DNA from: CAZVWV01 sp964631745
GTDB lineage: Bacteria > Bdellovibrionota_C > UBA2361 > JBGSMV01
Assembly (NCBI GenBank): GCA_964631745.1
Contig: CAZVWV010000127.1
Location: 1 to 10,994, forward strand
Length of the DNA stretch: 10,994 bases
Direction: 5' to 3'
The notes beneath the pieces were generated by a model. It made no database searches. It was given only the letters and a program-made list of their open reading frames with translations, and was not told the origin of the DNA. Below are positions 1-6,093 of the stretch, one piece after another; position 1 is the stretch's first letter; each line of letters opens with the position of its first letter. Position numbers and translations under genes: made by a program.

Positions 1-146
1 CACAAATTCTTAGGCCGATAGGCAGCAGCCGGTGCGAGCAGGTGGTGGCTACGCCCTAAACGATAATGCCACTATAACCACCGGCCGACGAATCGTCGGA
101 GCTACTCGATATCCCTGCTTCGCCCGGGGTTTTTGAGCAAATACGT
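1..146 (+). repeat. Structured intergenic repeat, copy A (left end cut by window)
   Basis: This non-coding stretch aligns with 5474-5620 (same orientation) and with the reverse complement of about 10791-10931. Shared blocks in order are TTAGGCCGAYAGGCAGCA (copy A from 11), the invariant octamer GTGCGAGC (33-40), GGTGGTGGCT, a descending arm with CCTAA, TGCCACTATAACCA, the odd palindrome CCGACGAATCGTCGG (85-99), and a tail TGCTTCGCCCGGGGTTTTTG followed by AGCAAATACG. The left terminal arm expected from copy B lies outside the window, so this copy is only partly visible. No open reading frame of interest is present. It sits upstream of the dehydrogenase gene. That it is a repeat is seen directly; whether it is mobile, transcribed or regulatory is unknown. 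Confidence 0.9.
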
Positions 147-180
147 AATAGATTATCAGCTAGTTGGCCAGTAAATAATT

Positions 181-207
181 GAGCAGGCCGTTCACACTGC
201 TCTTTTT
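181..207 (+). terminator. Probable intrinsic terminator upstream of the dehydrogenase gene
   Basis: GAGCAG (181-186) pairs with CTGCTC (197-202) across a 10-nt loop and is followed at once by TTTTT (203-207), the layout of a rho-independent terminator reading rightwards. The stem is only 6 bp, so strength is uncertain. It would stop transcription coming through repeat copy A before the dehydrogenase leader. The 15-mer starting at 196 (ACTGCTCTTTTTAGG) recurs at 6038-6052. Confidence 0.5.
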
Positions 208-218
208 AGGTTGAACGA

Positions 219-247
219 TTGATTTTCTAACACAGATCAAATAAATA
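219..247 (+). promoter_or_regulatory. Weak candidate promoter for the dehydrogenase gene
   Basis: TTGATT (219-224) and TAAATA (242-247) are separated by 17 nt, giving a predicted leader of about 75 nt. The -10 box is poor, and other weak combinations exist further down (for example TTGTCG at 286-291), so the true start site is open. Confidence 0.25.
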
Positions 248-266
248 TGCGTGCTGTGCAATTGAA

Positions 267-291
267 CAACCGAGCCGGTTGCGACTTGTCG
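267..291. promoter_or_regulatory. Two abutting dyads in the dehydrogenase leader
   Basis: CAACCG-AGC-CGGTTG (267-281) is a perfect 6-bp inverted repeat with a 3-nt centre. It is followed directly by CGAC-TT-GTCG (282-291), a perfect 4-bp one. They lie 38-62 nt before the start codon. They could be a regulator binding site or small leader hairpins; nothing in the sequence identifies a binding protein. Confidence 0.3.
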
Positions 292-328
292 AGTGATACT
301 TTACTGGATTTACATTAAAGGAATTTAG

Positions 329-1459
329 ATGAACGCTTTGCCAAAGGAAATTATGAGCAATCAAGGAAACACTCAAGACGGTACAGATATTAAAATTTTA
401 TCAGAGGTAGTGAAACGCGGCCATGAGCAGGTCACGGTTTTTAACTATCCACAGGTGGGTCTCAAGGCCATAGTGGCCATTCATAATACAGTGCTTGGAC
501 CCGCACTTGGCGGTTGCCGCATGCGTGTCTATCAGAACGAGACCCAGGCGCTTGATGATTGTTTGCGGCTCTCAGAGGGGATGACTTATAAGAGCGCTAT
601 CGCTGGATTAGATCTTGGTGGCGGTAAATCATGCATTATCGCCGACCCGGCCATGAAAGAGGGCAGGAAGCAGCTATTTGAGCAGTTCGGTGAGTGTCTG
701 AACCATCTGAACGGGCGCTACATCACAGCCGAAGATATGGGCACAAGCGTTGAAGACGTTATGGTGATGCGTACCATTACGAAATTTGCGGCCGGTTTTG
801 CCCAGGATAAGGGCGGCTCAGGCGATCCTTCCCCCTGGACGGCGCGCGGAGTATTTAACTCCATGCAGGCTGCCTGCGAAAAAACCTTTGGCTCGAAAGA
901 TCTAAAGGGCAGGCACGTCGCGCTTGAGGGCGTGGGTCACGTGGGAATGTACCTGCTCAAGATCTTAAAGGAAGCCGGTGCCAAGGTTACTATTGCCGAT
1001 GTGAACTCGGCCTTTATAGCTCGCGCCAAGAGTGATTTCGGTGTTGAGGCCGTCGAGGCTCAAGCCCTTTACGATGTCGACTGCGATATATACTCGCCTT
1101 GCGCCATCGGCCAGACCGTGAACCCCAACACGATTCAGCGCCTGAAGTGCAAGATCATAGCCGGCGCAGCAAATAATCAGCTACTTGGACCTATGATGTA
1201 CGACCAGATTACAGCTAAGAAGATCATGTACTGCCCGGATTTTGTGATTAACGCCGGTGGCGTGATTTCTGTCGGGGCGGAATACATACCTGGCGGCTGG
1301 ACCGAAGCTTGGGTGTCAGATAAGGTCAAGAATATTTACAACACCATTCATCGCATTCTGGAGCAATCTGAGAAGCGCGGGAAGTTCCCCGAAGTGGTAG
1401 CGCTAGAATTGGCACGTGAACGCATCAAAGAGACCGAAGCTAAGAAACGCCCTCATTAG
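329..1459 (+). CDS. Glu/Leu/Phe/Val dehydrogenase (leucine dehydrogenase-like)
   Basis: The product is an NAD-dependent amino-acid dehydrogenase that would reversibly deaminate a branched-chain or aromatic L-amino acid to its 2-oxo acid and ammonia in the cytoplasm. The 376-aa protein has the family's N-terminal catalytic domain with GLKAIVAIH (44-52), LGPALGGCRM (56-65), the substrate lysine in MTYKSA (K88) and the catalytic lysine in LDLGGGKS (K100); the 12-residue spacing matches that of leucine dehydrogenases. DPSPWTARGV (166-175) leads into the NAD-binding Rossmann fold, with GVGHVG (201-206) and the ribose-binding acid in IADVN (D224). Length is close to the usual 350-370 aa. The ATG at 329 has AAAGGAA 5 nt upstream; a second in-frame ATG at 353 also follows an AAAGGAAA, so either start is possible. 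The family is secure; substrate choice among Leu, Val and Phe is not resolved. uvrB starts 69 nt downstream on the same strand. Confidence 0.93.
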   Translation: MNALPKEIMSNQGNTQDGTDIKILSEVVKRGHEQVTVFNYPQVGLKAIVAIHNTVLGPALGGCRMRVYQNETQALDDCLRLSEGMTYKSAIAGLDLGGGKSCIIADPAMKEGRKQLFEQFGECLNHLNGRYITAEDMGTSVEDVMVMRTITKFAAGFAQDKGGSGDPSPWTARGVFNSMQAACEKTFGSKDLKGRHVALEGVGHVGMYLLKILKEAGAKVTIADVNSAFIARAKSDFGVEAVEAQALYDVDCDIYSPCAIGQTVNPNTIQRLKCKIIAGAANNQLLGPMMYDQITAKKIMYCPDFVINAGGVISVGAEYIPGGWTEAWVSDKVKNIYNTIHRILEQSEKRGKFPEVVALELARERIKETEAKKRPH

Positions 1460-1490
1460 AGGCTTAGGCCCTTATGCTGAGGTAGAGTGC

Positions 1491-1528
1491 AGTGGCAGTA
1501 TATCCCGCAAACGGAGTATACTGCCACT
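1491..1528. promoter_or_regulatory. Perfect 12-bp inverted repeat abutting the uvrB start; possible operator/promoter
   Basis: AGTGGCAGTATA (1491-1502) and TATACTGCCACT (1517-1528) are exact reverse complements around a 14-nt centre, and the last base is immediately before the uvrB ATG. The right arm contains TATACT (1517-1522, 5 of 6 to the -10 consensus), placed so that transcription could begin at or near the ATG (leaderless). The matching -35 is poor. The centre carries ACGGAG (1511-1516), a Shine-Dalgarno-like stretch 12 nt from the ATG. It may be an operator over a promoter, or an RNA hairpin presenting the ribosome site in its loop. It does not match the E. coli LexA pattern CTGT-N8-ACAG. 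Confidence 0.5.
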
Positions 1529-3538
1529 ATGCCGCTTCCACCCCCCGAAAGAGTCAACTTTCAGCTACGTTCGGCCTTTGAGCCGCGTGGCGATCAGCCT
1601 CAAGCTATTGAGAAGCTTATCACCAACCTTAACGCCGGCGCGCGTTATCAGACTCTGCTCGGAATTACCGGGTCCGGTAAAACCTTCACCATCGCCAACG
1701 TAATTCAGAAGCTTCAGCGCCCAACTCTCGTAATTGCTCCCAATAAAACCTTGGCTGCCCAGTTATATGGCGAGTTTCGCGAATTTTTCCCGGAAAACCG
1801 GGTACGGTACTTTGTGAGTTACTACGACTACTACCAACCCGAAGCTTACGTGCCCTCTACTGATACTTATATTGAGAAAGACGCTGCCATAAACGAAGAG
1901 ATCGACAAATTACGGCACGCCGCCACGCGCGCGGTCTTAGAAGGCACTGATACCATTATAGTGGCCAGCGTAAGCTGTATTTACGGGTTGGGCGCGCCGG
2001 AAGATTACTTCAATATGATGCTATTTGTGGAAAAGGGCCAAGTCATTGCGCGCGAGGAAGTGCTGCGTAAACTTGTGCAGATGCAGTACAAGCGCAGTGA
2101 AGTTGATTTCGTGCGTGGCAACTTCAGGGTCAGAGGCGAGGTAATCGACGTTTTCCCGTCCGATCAAGATTCAAAAGCCATACGGTATGTTTTTTTTGGG
2201 GACGAAGTCGAAGAGATTCGTGAGATCGATTCAATTAGCGGGGCCACCTATAGAAAATTGGAACGCGCGACCATTTATCCGATTAGCCACTTTGTGACCG
2301 GACGCGAGCGCGTCGACAAGGCCATAGGAACTATTAGAGCAGAGCTAGACGCCTGGCTTCCAAAACTTAGAAACGAAGGAAAAGTGCTTGAAGCAGAGCG
2401 GCTTAAGCAACGCACTCTTTATGATTTAGAGCTGCTTTCGGAGATCGGATTCTGTTCCGGTATTGAAAACTACAGCCGCCACATCGCAGGGCGCAAAGCC
2501 GGGGAGCCATCGACCACGCTAATAGATTATTTCCCGAAAGATTTATTGTTGGTTATAGATGAGAGTCACGTAACCGTATCGCAACTAGCCGGTATGTATC
2601 GCGGCGACCGCTCGCGCAAGGAAACGCTGGTAAACTTCGGCTTCCGTTTGCCGTCCGCGCTTGATAACAGACCCCTAAATCAAGATGAGTTCTGGGCCCG
2701 CATGGGGCAGACCATTTTTGTTTCGGCAACGCCTGGCGATTATGAAATTGATCGCAGTCAGCCTTACATCGTCGAACAGGTTAATCGGCCCACGGGCTTG
2801 TTAGATCCCGAGGTCACAATCAGACCGGCCGTTAATCAGGTCGATGACCTGCTAAACGAGATTAAGCGCACGGTGGCGGACGGCGAGCGCGTCTTGGTAA
2901 CCACGTTAACAAAACGCATGTCCGAGGATCTCGCCGATTACCTGCGTGAGCTTGGTATTAAGGCCAAGTATTTGCATTCAGATATAAACGCCATCGATCG
3001 GGTCGAGATCTTACGCGGGCTCAGGCGCGGGGATTTTGATGTGCTGATTGGCATCAATTTGCTGCGCGAGGGGCTTGATCTGGTTGAGGTCAGCTTGGTG
3101 GCTATCCTGGATGCAGACAAAGAGGGTTTTTTGCGCTCCACTAGGTCTCTGATTCAAACCATGGGGCGTGCCGCTAGAAATATTCGGGGACGCGTGATTC
3201 TTTACGCCGATAAAGAGACCAATTCGATTAAGGAAGCAGTGGGTGAAACTAATCGACGCCGAAAGATTCAAGCTGAGTTTAACAAAGCGCACGGCATCGT
3301 GCCGACCTCGGCGCGGCGCTCGATTGAGCCCTCGCTCTCGCCTGACATCGAGGCCTACTCTGAAGTGAACCTGGGGGTAATCCCGGTAGAAGTTCCCAAG
3401 GATGAAGCCGGGCAGGCCAAGCTTATCGCGGATCTTAAGAGTGAAATGTTACTGGCCGCCAAAGAAAAGAACTTTGAACACGCTGCGCGTCTTAGAGACA
3501 CGCTAATCAAACTGCAAAATGAGCTGCTGAAGGTTTAG
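1529..3538 (+). CDS. uvrB: Excinuclease ABC subunit B (UvrB)
   Basis: UvrB receives damaged DNA from UvrA, verifies the lesion with its ATP-driven helicase fold and recruits UvrC for incision. The 669-aa product begins with the family N-terminus (FQLRSAFEPRGDQP, 11-24). It has Walker A GITGSGKT (45-52), the damage-probing beta-hairpin rich in Tyr (about 98-118, YYDYYQPEAYVPSTDTY), Walker B DESH (344-347), VSATP (398-402), motif V around GINLLREGLDL (508-518), motif VI QTMGRAARN (543-551) and a C-terminal UVR domain (about 632-669) that binds UvrC. Length matches the usual 660-675 aa. I chose ATG 1529 because the protein then starts where UvrB proteins normally start. A GTG at 1487 would add 14 residues, would follow a GAGG only 4 nt away, and would place the inverted repeat inside the coding region. 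The uvrC start lies 6 nt after the stop. Confidence 0.96.
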   Translation: MPLPPPERVNFQLRSAFEPRGDQPQAIEKLITNLNAGARYQTLLGITGSGKTFTIANVIQKLQRPTLVIAPNKTLAAQLYGEFREFFPENRVRYFVSYYDYYQPEAYVPSTDTYIEKDAAINEEIDKLRHAATRAVLEGTDTIIVASVSCIYGLGAPEDYFNMMLFVEKGQVIAREEVLRKLVQMQYKRSEVDFVRGNFRVRGEVIDVFPSDQDSKAIRYVFFGDEVEEIREIDSISGATYRKLERATIYPISHFVTGRERVDKAIGTIRAELDAWLPKLRNEGKVLEAERLKQRTLYDLELLSEIGFCSGIENYSRHIAGRKAGEPSTTLIDYFPKDLLLVIDESHVTVSQLAGMYRGDRSRKETLVNFGFRLPSALDNRPLNQDEFWARMGQTIFVSATPGDYEIDRSQPYIVEQVNRPTGLLDPEVTIRPAVNQVDDLLNEIKRTVADGERVLVTTLTKRMSEDLADYLRELGIKAKYLHSDINAIDRVEILRGLRRGDFDVLIGINLLREGLDLVEVSLVAILDADKEGFLRSTRSLIQTMGRAARNIRGRVILYADKETNSIKEAVGETNRRRKIQAEFNKAHGIVPTSARRSIEPSLSPDIEAYSEVNLGVIPVEVPKDEAGQAKLIADLKSEMLLAAKEKNFEHAARLRDTLIKLQNELLKV

Positions 3539-3544
3539 CCATCG

Positions 3545-5383
3545 ATGTCAGAAGAGCTTAGGAATATCGTTGCAACTTTCCCCAAGAAGCCAGGCGTGTA
3601 TCTTATGCGCGATGGGGGCGGAGAGGTAATTTACGTCGGCAAGGCCAAAGATCTTAGGGCGCGGGTCAGAACTTATTTCGCCGGTGGGGATGGGCGCTCG
3701 CAGATTGAGTTCCTTTTAAAGCGCATCGTTTCGATTGAGAAAATTGTGACAGAGGGGGAGCACCAAGCTTTTGTGCTTGAGCGCGATCTAATTAACAAGT
3801 ATAAGCCGCGCTACAACATCCGCCTCAAAGACGATAAGTCGTATTTGAATGTGAGAATTGATTCGGAATCGGAATGGCCGCGGCTTGAGCTGGTTCGGAA
3901 AGTTCAAACAGACGGCGCGCGTTACTTCGGTCCCTACGCATTCACTTACGAACTTTATAACTTGTTGGATATCATTAAACGGGTGGTGCCTCTTAGGACC
4001 TGCACCGATACGGTTTTTTACAACCGTCAGCGGCCGTGTCTTGAGTATCAGATTAAGCGCTGCGCCGGGCCGTGTTGTTTGGAGGTCAATAACACGGAGT
4101 ATAGAAGCTGGGTCAAGCAGGCTATCTCCATTTTAGAAGGGAGAACTGACAACCTAAGAACTGAGTACGAGAAACGTATGGAAGCGGCCTCTACGGAATT
4201 AAGATTTGAGGAAGCGGCCCTCTTTCGCGACCGGCTGTTGGTCTTAGAGTCTTTCGCTAAGGGGCAGAAATTTATTTCTTCACGGGCCGAGAGCCGGGAT
4301 GTCTTTGGCCTCTATCGGGTTGAGGGACTGGTGGCGGTGTCGATCTTGATTGTGCGCCTTGGGCGCATTTCCGACTCGATCAGCTACGCTTTCACCGATG
4401 TGAGTGTGCCGGACGAGGAAATTTTAGAATCTGTGCTAGGCCAGTTTTATGTTGTTGGGCGAGAGCTTCCCGAGGAGATCGTGATCCCATTTGAACTTCA
4501 AAATCTCTCGCTTATTCAAGCGGCGATCTCAAGAGAAGATCAAACGCAAACTGAGTTTATTGTGCCCGAGCGCGGCATCAAGCACCGTTTGGTAAAGCTA
4601 GCCGAATTAAACGCCCAGGAACATTTCACTAGCCGCTTTAATTCCGAGGCCAAATACCTTGAGGTTTCTCAAGCCCTGGCGCGTCAATTCAAGCTTAAGC
4701 AGGTGCCTCGCAAAATTGAGTGTGCGGATATCTCTAATTTTCAAGGCTCAGATATCGTAGGAGCGATCGTAGCTTTTTATGATGGCCAGCCGGATAAAGC
4801 CTCCTACCGGAAGTTTAAGATATCCTTTCAGGATAAGCCGGACGATTTTGCCGCCATGCATGAAGTTGTGACGCGCAGGTTAAAGGCAGGTAAGGAAAAC
4901 GGGGACATGCCTGATCTATTGATTATCGATGGCGGCCCCGGGCAGTTGGCCAAAGCGCTGGAGGCCCGTGATCAAGTGGGGGTGCAGCTTGAGATAGTTT
5001 CGTTGGCGAAGATGCGCACCCTCTCAGCGCCCTCCGCTAAGGAGATTTCAAAAATCCCTGAACGAATTTATATCGAAGGCAATGAACTCCCGGTCGAGCT
5101 TAAAGAAGAATCGGAGGTCACAAAATTCGTGCAGCGCGTGCGTGACGAAGCGCACAGATTTGTAATCGGCTTTCACCGCAACACGCGCAGCAAACGTGTC
5201 TTTAAATCGAAGCTTGACGATATCTTGGGCTTAGGGCCCGAACGGAGACGCAGATTGCTGAAAGAATTTGGTAGCGTCGAGGCCATCGCCAAGGCTTCGG
5301 CGGAGGATGTAGCGCGTGCGGGCAGAATGCCCAAACCTTTGGCGGAGAAGGTGTTGCGAGTCTTGTCGAATATTTCTTCGTAG
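3545..5383 (+). CDS. uvrC: Excinuclease ABC subunit C (UvrC)
   Basis: UvrC makes both cuts of nucleotide excision repair after UvrB has verified the lesion. The 612-aa protein shows the GIY-YIG nuclease domain (about 15-95; GVYLM at 17-21, IYVGKAKDLRARV at 29-41) for the 3' cut. Four cysteines, C153, C165, C173 and C177, correspond to the cluster reported to hold a [4Fe-4S] centre in E. coli UvrC. A UVR domain (about 198-236) contacts UvrB. The RNase H-like nuclease for the 5' cut has D395 (ECADIS), D462 (IIDGGPGQL) and H537 (DEAHRF), and a helix-hairpin-helix DNA-binding domain covers about 555-610. Length is typical. It starts 6 nt after the uvrB stop; the nearest SD-like AAGG lies inside the uvrB end about 12 nt away, so translational coupling to uvrB is likely. 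Confidence 0.96.
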   Translation: MSEELRNIVATFPKKPGVYLMRDGGGEVIYVGKAKDLRARVRTYFAGGDGRSQIEFLLKRIVSIEKIVTEGEHQAFVLERDLINKYKPRYNIRLKDDKSYLNVRIDSESEWPRLELVRKVQTDGARYFGPYAFTYELYNLLDIIKRVVPLRTCTDTVFYNRQRPCLEYQIKRCAGPCCLEVNNTEYRSWVKQAISILEGRTDNLRTEYEKRMEAASTELRFEEAALFRDRLLVLESFAKGQKFISSRAESRDVFGLYRVEGLVAVSILIVRLGRISDSISYAFTDVSVPDEEILESVLGQFYVVGRELPEEIVIPFELQNLSLIQAAISREDQTQTEFIVPERGIKHRLVKLAELNAQEHFTSRFNSEAKYLEVSQALARQFKLKQVPRKIECADISNFQGSDIVGAIVAFYDGQPDKASYRKFKISFQDKPDDFAAMHEVVTRRLKAGKENGDMPDLLIIDGGPGQLAKALEARDQVGVQLEIVSLAKMRTLSAPSAKEISKIPERIYIEGNELPVELKEESEVTKFVQRVRDEAHRFVIGFHRNTRSKRVFKSKLDDILGLGPERRRRLLKEFGSVEAIAKASAEDVARAGRMPKPLAEKVLRVLSNISS

Positions 5384-5385
5384 CC

Positions 5386-5620
5386 GTTCAAAACCACCGG
5401 GTAAATGGCAAACGCGGCGCATCGTAAGAATATTCGGAGCGCCGACGACTCGTCGGCCGATGTCGCGAAGCGGCACTGCGTGTTAGGCCGACAGGCAGCA
5501 ATCAGTGCGAGCGGGGTGGTGGCTGCCGCCCTAACGAGCAGTGCCGTTATGACCACCGGCCGACGAATCGTCGGCGCTCCATAATATTTCGTGCTTCGCC
5601 CGAGAGTTTTTAACAACTAC
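5386..5620 (+). repeat. Structured intergenic repeat, copy B (most complete)
   Basis: This copy defines the element and fills the uvrC to small-gene gap. Terminal arms 5436-5459 and 5557-5580 are inverted copies of each other (23 of 24 positions), and each contains the odd palindrome CCGACGA-N-TCGTCGG. Inside are second arms GGCACTGCGTGTTAGG (5472-5487) and CCTAACGAGCAGTGCC (5530-5545, 14 of 16 paired). A third short stem is GGCAGC (5494-5499) with GCTGCC (5522-5527), enclosing the octamer GTGCGAGC (5505-5512). Weaker outer arms extend the symmetry to about 5386 and 5614 (AAAACC...CGGG on the left, CCCGAGAGTTTTT on the right). The structure could act as a cruciform, a MITE-like element, a processed RNA or a terminator for the convergent transcripts; which one is not known. 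Confidence 0.92.
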
Positions 5621-5658
5621 GGTGCTTCTGTGATTTTGTCTGAAGTGGAACTGAGTGA

Positions 5659-5994
5659 TTAATGTCGAATGGGCTCAAACCCGAAAATTCTACGTCCGCT
5701 GCCAATCGCGTCGCGTCGCCTAAAGATCAGGCGGCCCGCTACATTGTTGCCCGTGAAATATAATGAATTTTGGAAGTCCTGGCGCCGCACACCGCTGATA
5801 CGCCAATTCTCGTTATGGCGATTCTCAACTCCATAGAGGTCACGCCCTGAACCGTTAAAGAATCGCTTGACTACGCCACGCGAACCCCCAGCCATATAGC
5901 GCGGGTCCGAGTAATGATCCCCCGGTGCGCGGTAACGAACCTCCGCCGAGGCGGAGACAGCAACGAAAAGAAGCATGAAGATTAGATTGCGCAT
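5659..5994 (-). CDS. Small secreted basic protein of unknown function
   Basis: The predicted product has 111 aa. Residues 1-17 form a classic Sec signal peptide (MRN, hydrophobic stretch LIFMLLFVAV, then ASA before E18), giving a mature protein of about 94 aa in the periplasm or outside. The mature part is rich in Arg (about 17) and aromatic residues, has no Cys and no lipobox, and ends in Gly/Arg/Phe-rich sequence. I recognise no family and assign no function. Evidence that it is a real gene: AGGA at 6004-6007, 9 nt before the ATG; a TTGAGT-17-TATAAT promoter just upstream (6053-6081); and the signal peptide. It is convergent with uvrC and lies downstream of the glycosyltransferase gene on the same strand, from which it appears transcriptionally separate. 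Confidence 0.68.
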   Translation of the reverse strand: MRNLIFMLLFVAVSASAEVRYRAPGDHYSDPRYMAGGSRGVVKRFFNGSGRDLYGVENRHNENWRISGVRRQDFQNSLYFTGNNVAGRLIFRRRDAIGSGRRIFGFEPIRH

Positions 5995-6002
5995 AGCAGA
6001 TT

Positions 6003-6054
6003 ATCCTAGAAAGAGCAGTCTAACAGTAGTAGAATCAACTGCTCTTTTTAGGAT
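6003..6054 (-). promoter_or_regulatory. 17-bp hairpin at the 5' end of the small-gene transcript, covering its SD
   Basis: ATCCTAGAAAGAGCAGT (6003-6019) and ACTGCTCTTTTTAGGAT (6038-6054) pair with one G-T mismatch around an 18-nt loop. On the minus strand the promoter's predicted start falls near 6045-6047, so the mRNA would begin inside the first arm; the second arm ends with the AGGA ribosome site. Read on the plus strand it is GAGCAGT...ACTGCTC followed by TTTTT, so it could also stop rightward transcription. Confidence 0.55.
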
Positions 6055-6081
6055 TATATCAAAGCGCTAAACGCTACTCAA
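6053..6081 (-). promoter_or_regulatory. Promoter for the small secreted-protein gene
   Basis: On the minus strand TTGAGT (6081-6076) and TATAAT (6058-6053, perfect -10) are separated by exactly 17 nt. The predicted start is near 6046, giving a leader of about 50 nt. This is the best sigma-70-type promoter I see in the window. Confidence 0.65.
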
Positions 6082-6093
6082 ATTGGGGCTAAC

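Noticed and set aside
1..146. CRISPR array, tRNA or riboswitch in the repeat-bearing intergenic regions
   Set aside because: The repeats are single, large and kilobases apart with no short regularly spaced units; no tRNA cloverleaf with a GGTTC arm is visible, and I recognise no known riboswitch core.
1463..1530. uvrB upstream region as a remnant of the dispersed repeat (shared CTTAGGCC and TGCCACTAT)
   Set aside because: Only two short matches, in the wrong spacing, with none of the terminal palindromes or the GTGCGAGC centre; chance similarity is adequate.
2938..3292. Minus-strand open frames inside uvrB
   Set aside because: They are complements of conserved UvrB helicase motifs V and VI with no start signals of their own; shadow frames.
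5472..5545. Integron attC site, because copy B has GTTAGGC and CCCTAAC in a structured inverted repeat
   Set aside because: The order is reversed relative to attC (RYYYAAC first, GTTRRRY last). The GTT/AAC parts are not kept in copies A (CTTAGGC) and C (CTTAGGC with CCCTCAAC), and the neighbouring genes are core or long genes, not promoterless cassettes with an integrase.
5173..5616. 147-codon minus-strand open frame across the uvrC end and repeat copy B
   Set aside because: It is antisense to the conserved helix-hairpin-helix end of uvrC and to the structured repeat, has no matching frame in copies A or C, and shows no recognisable domain.
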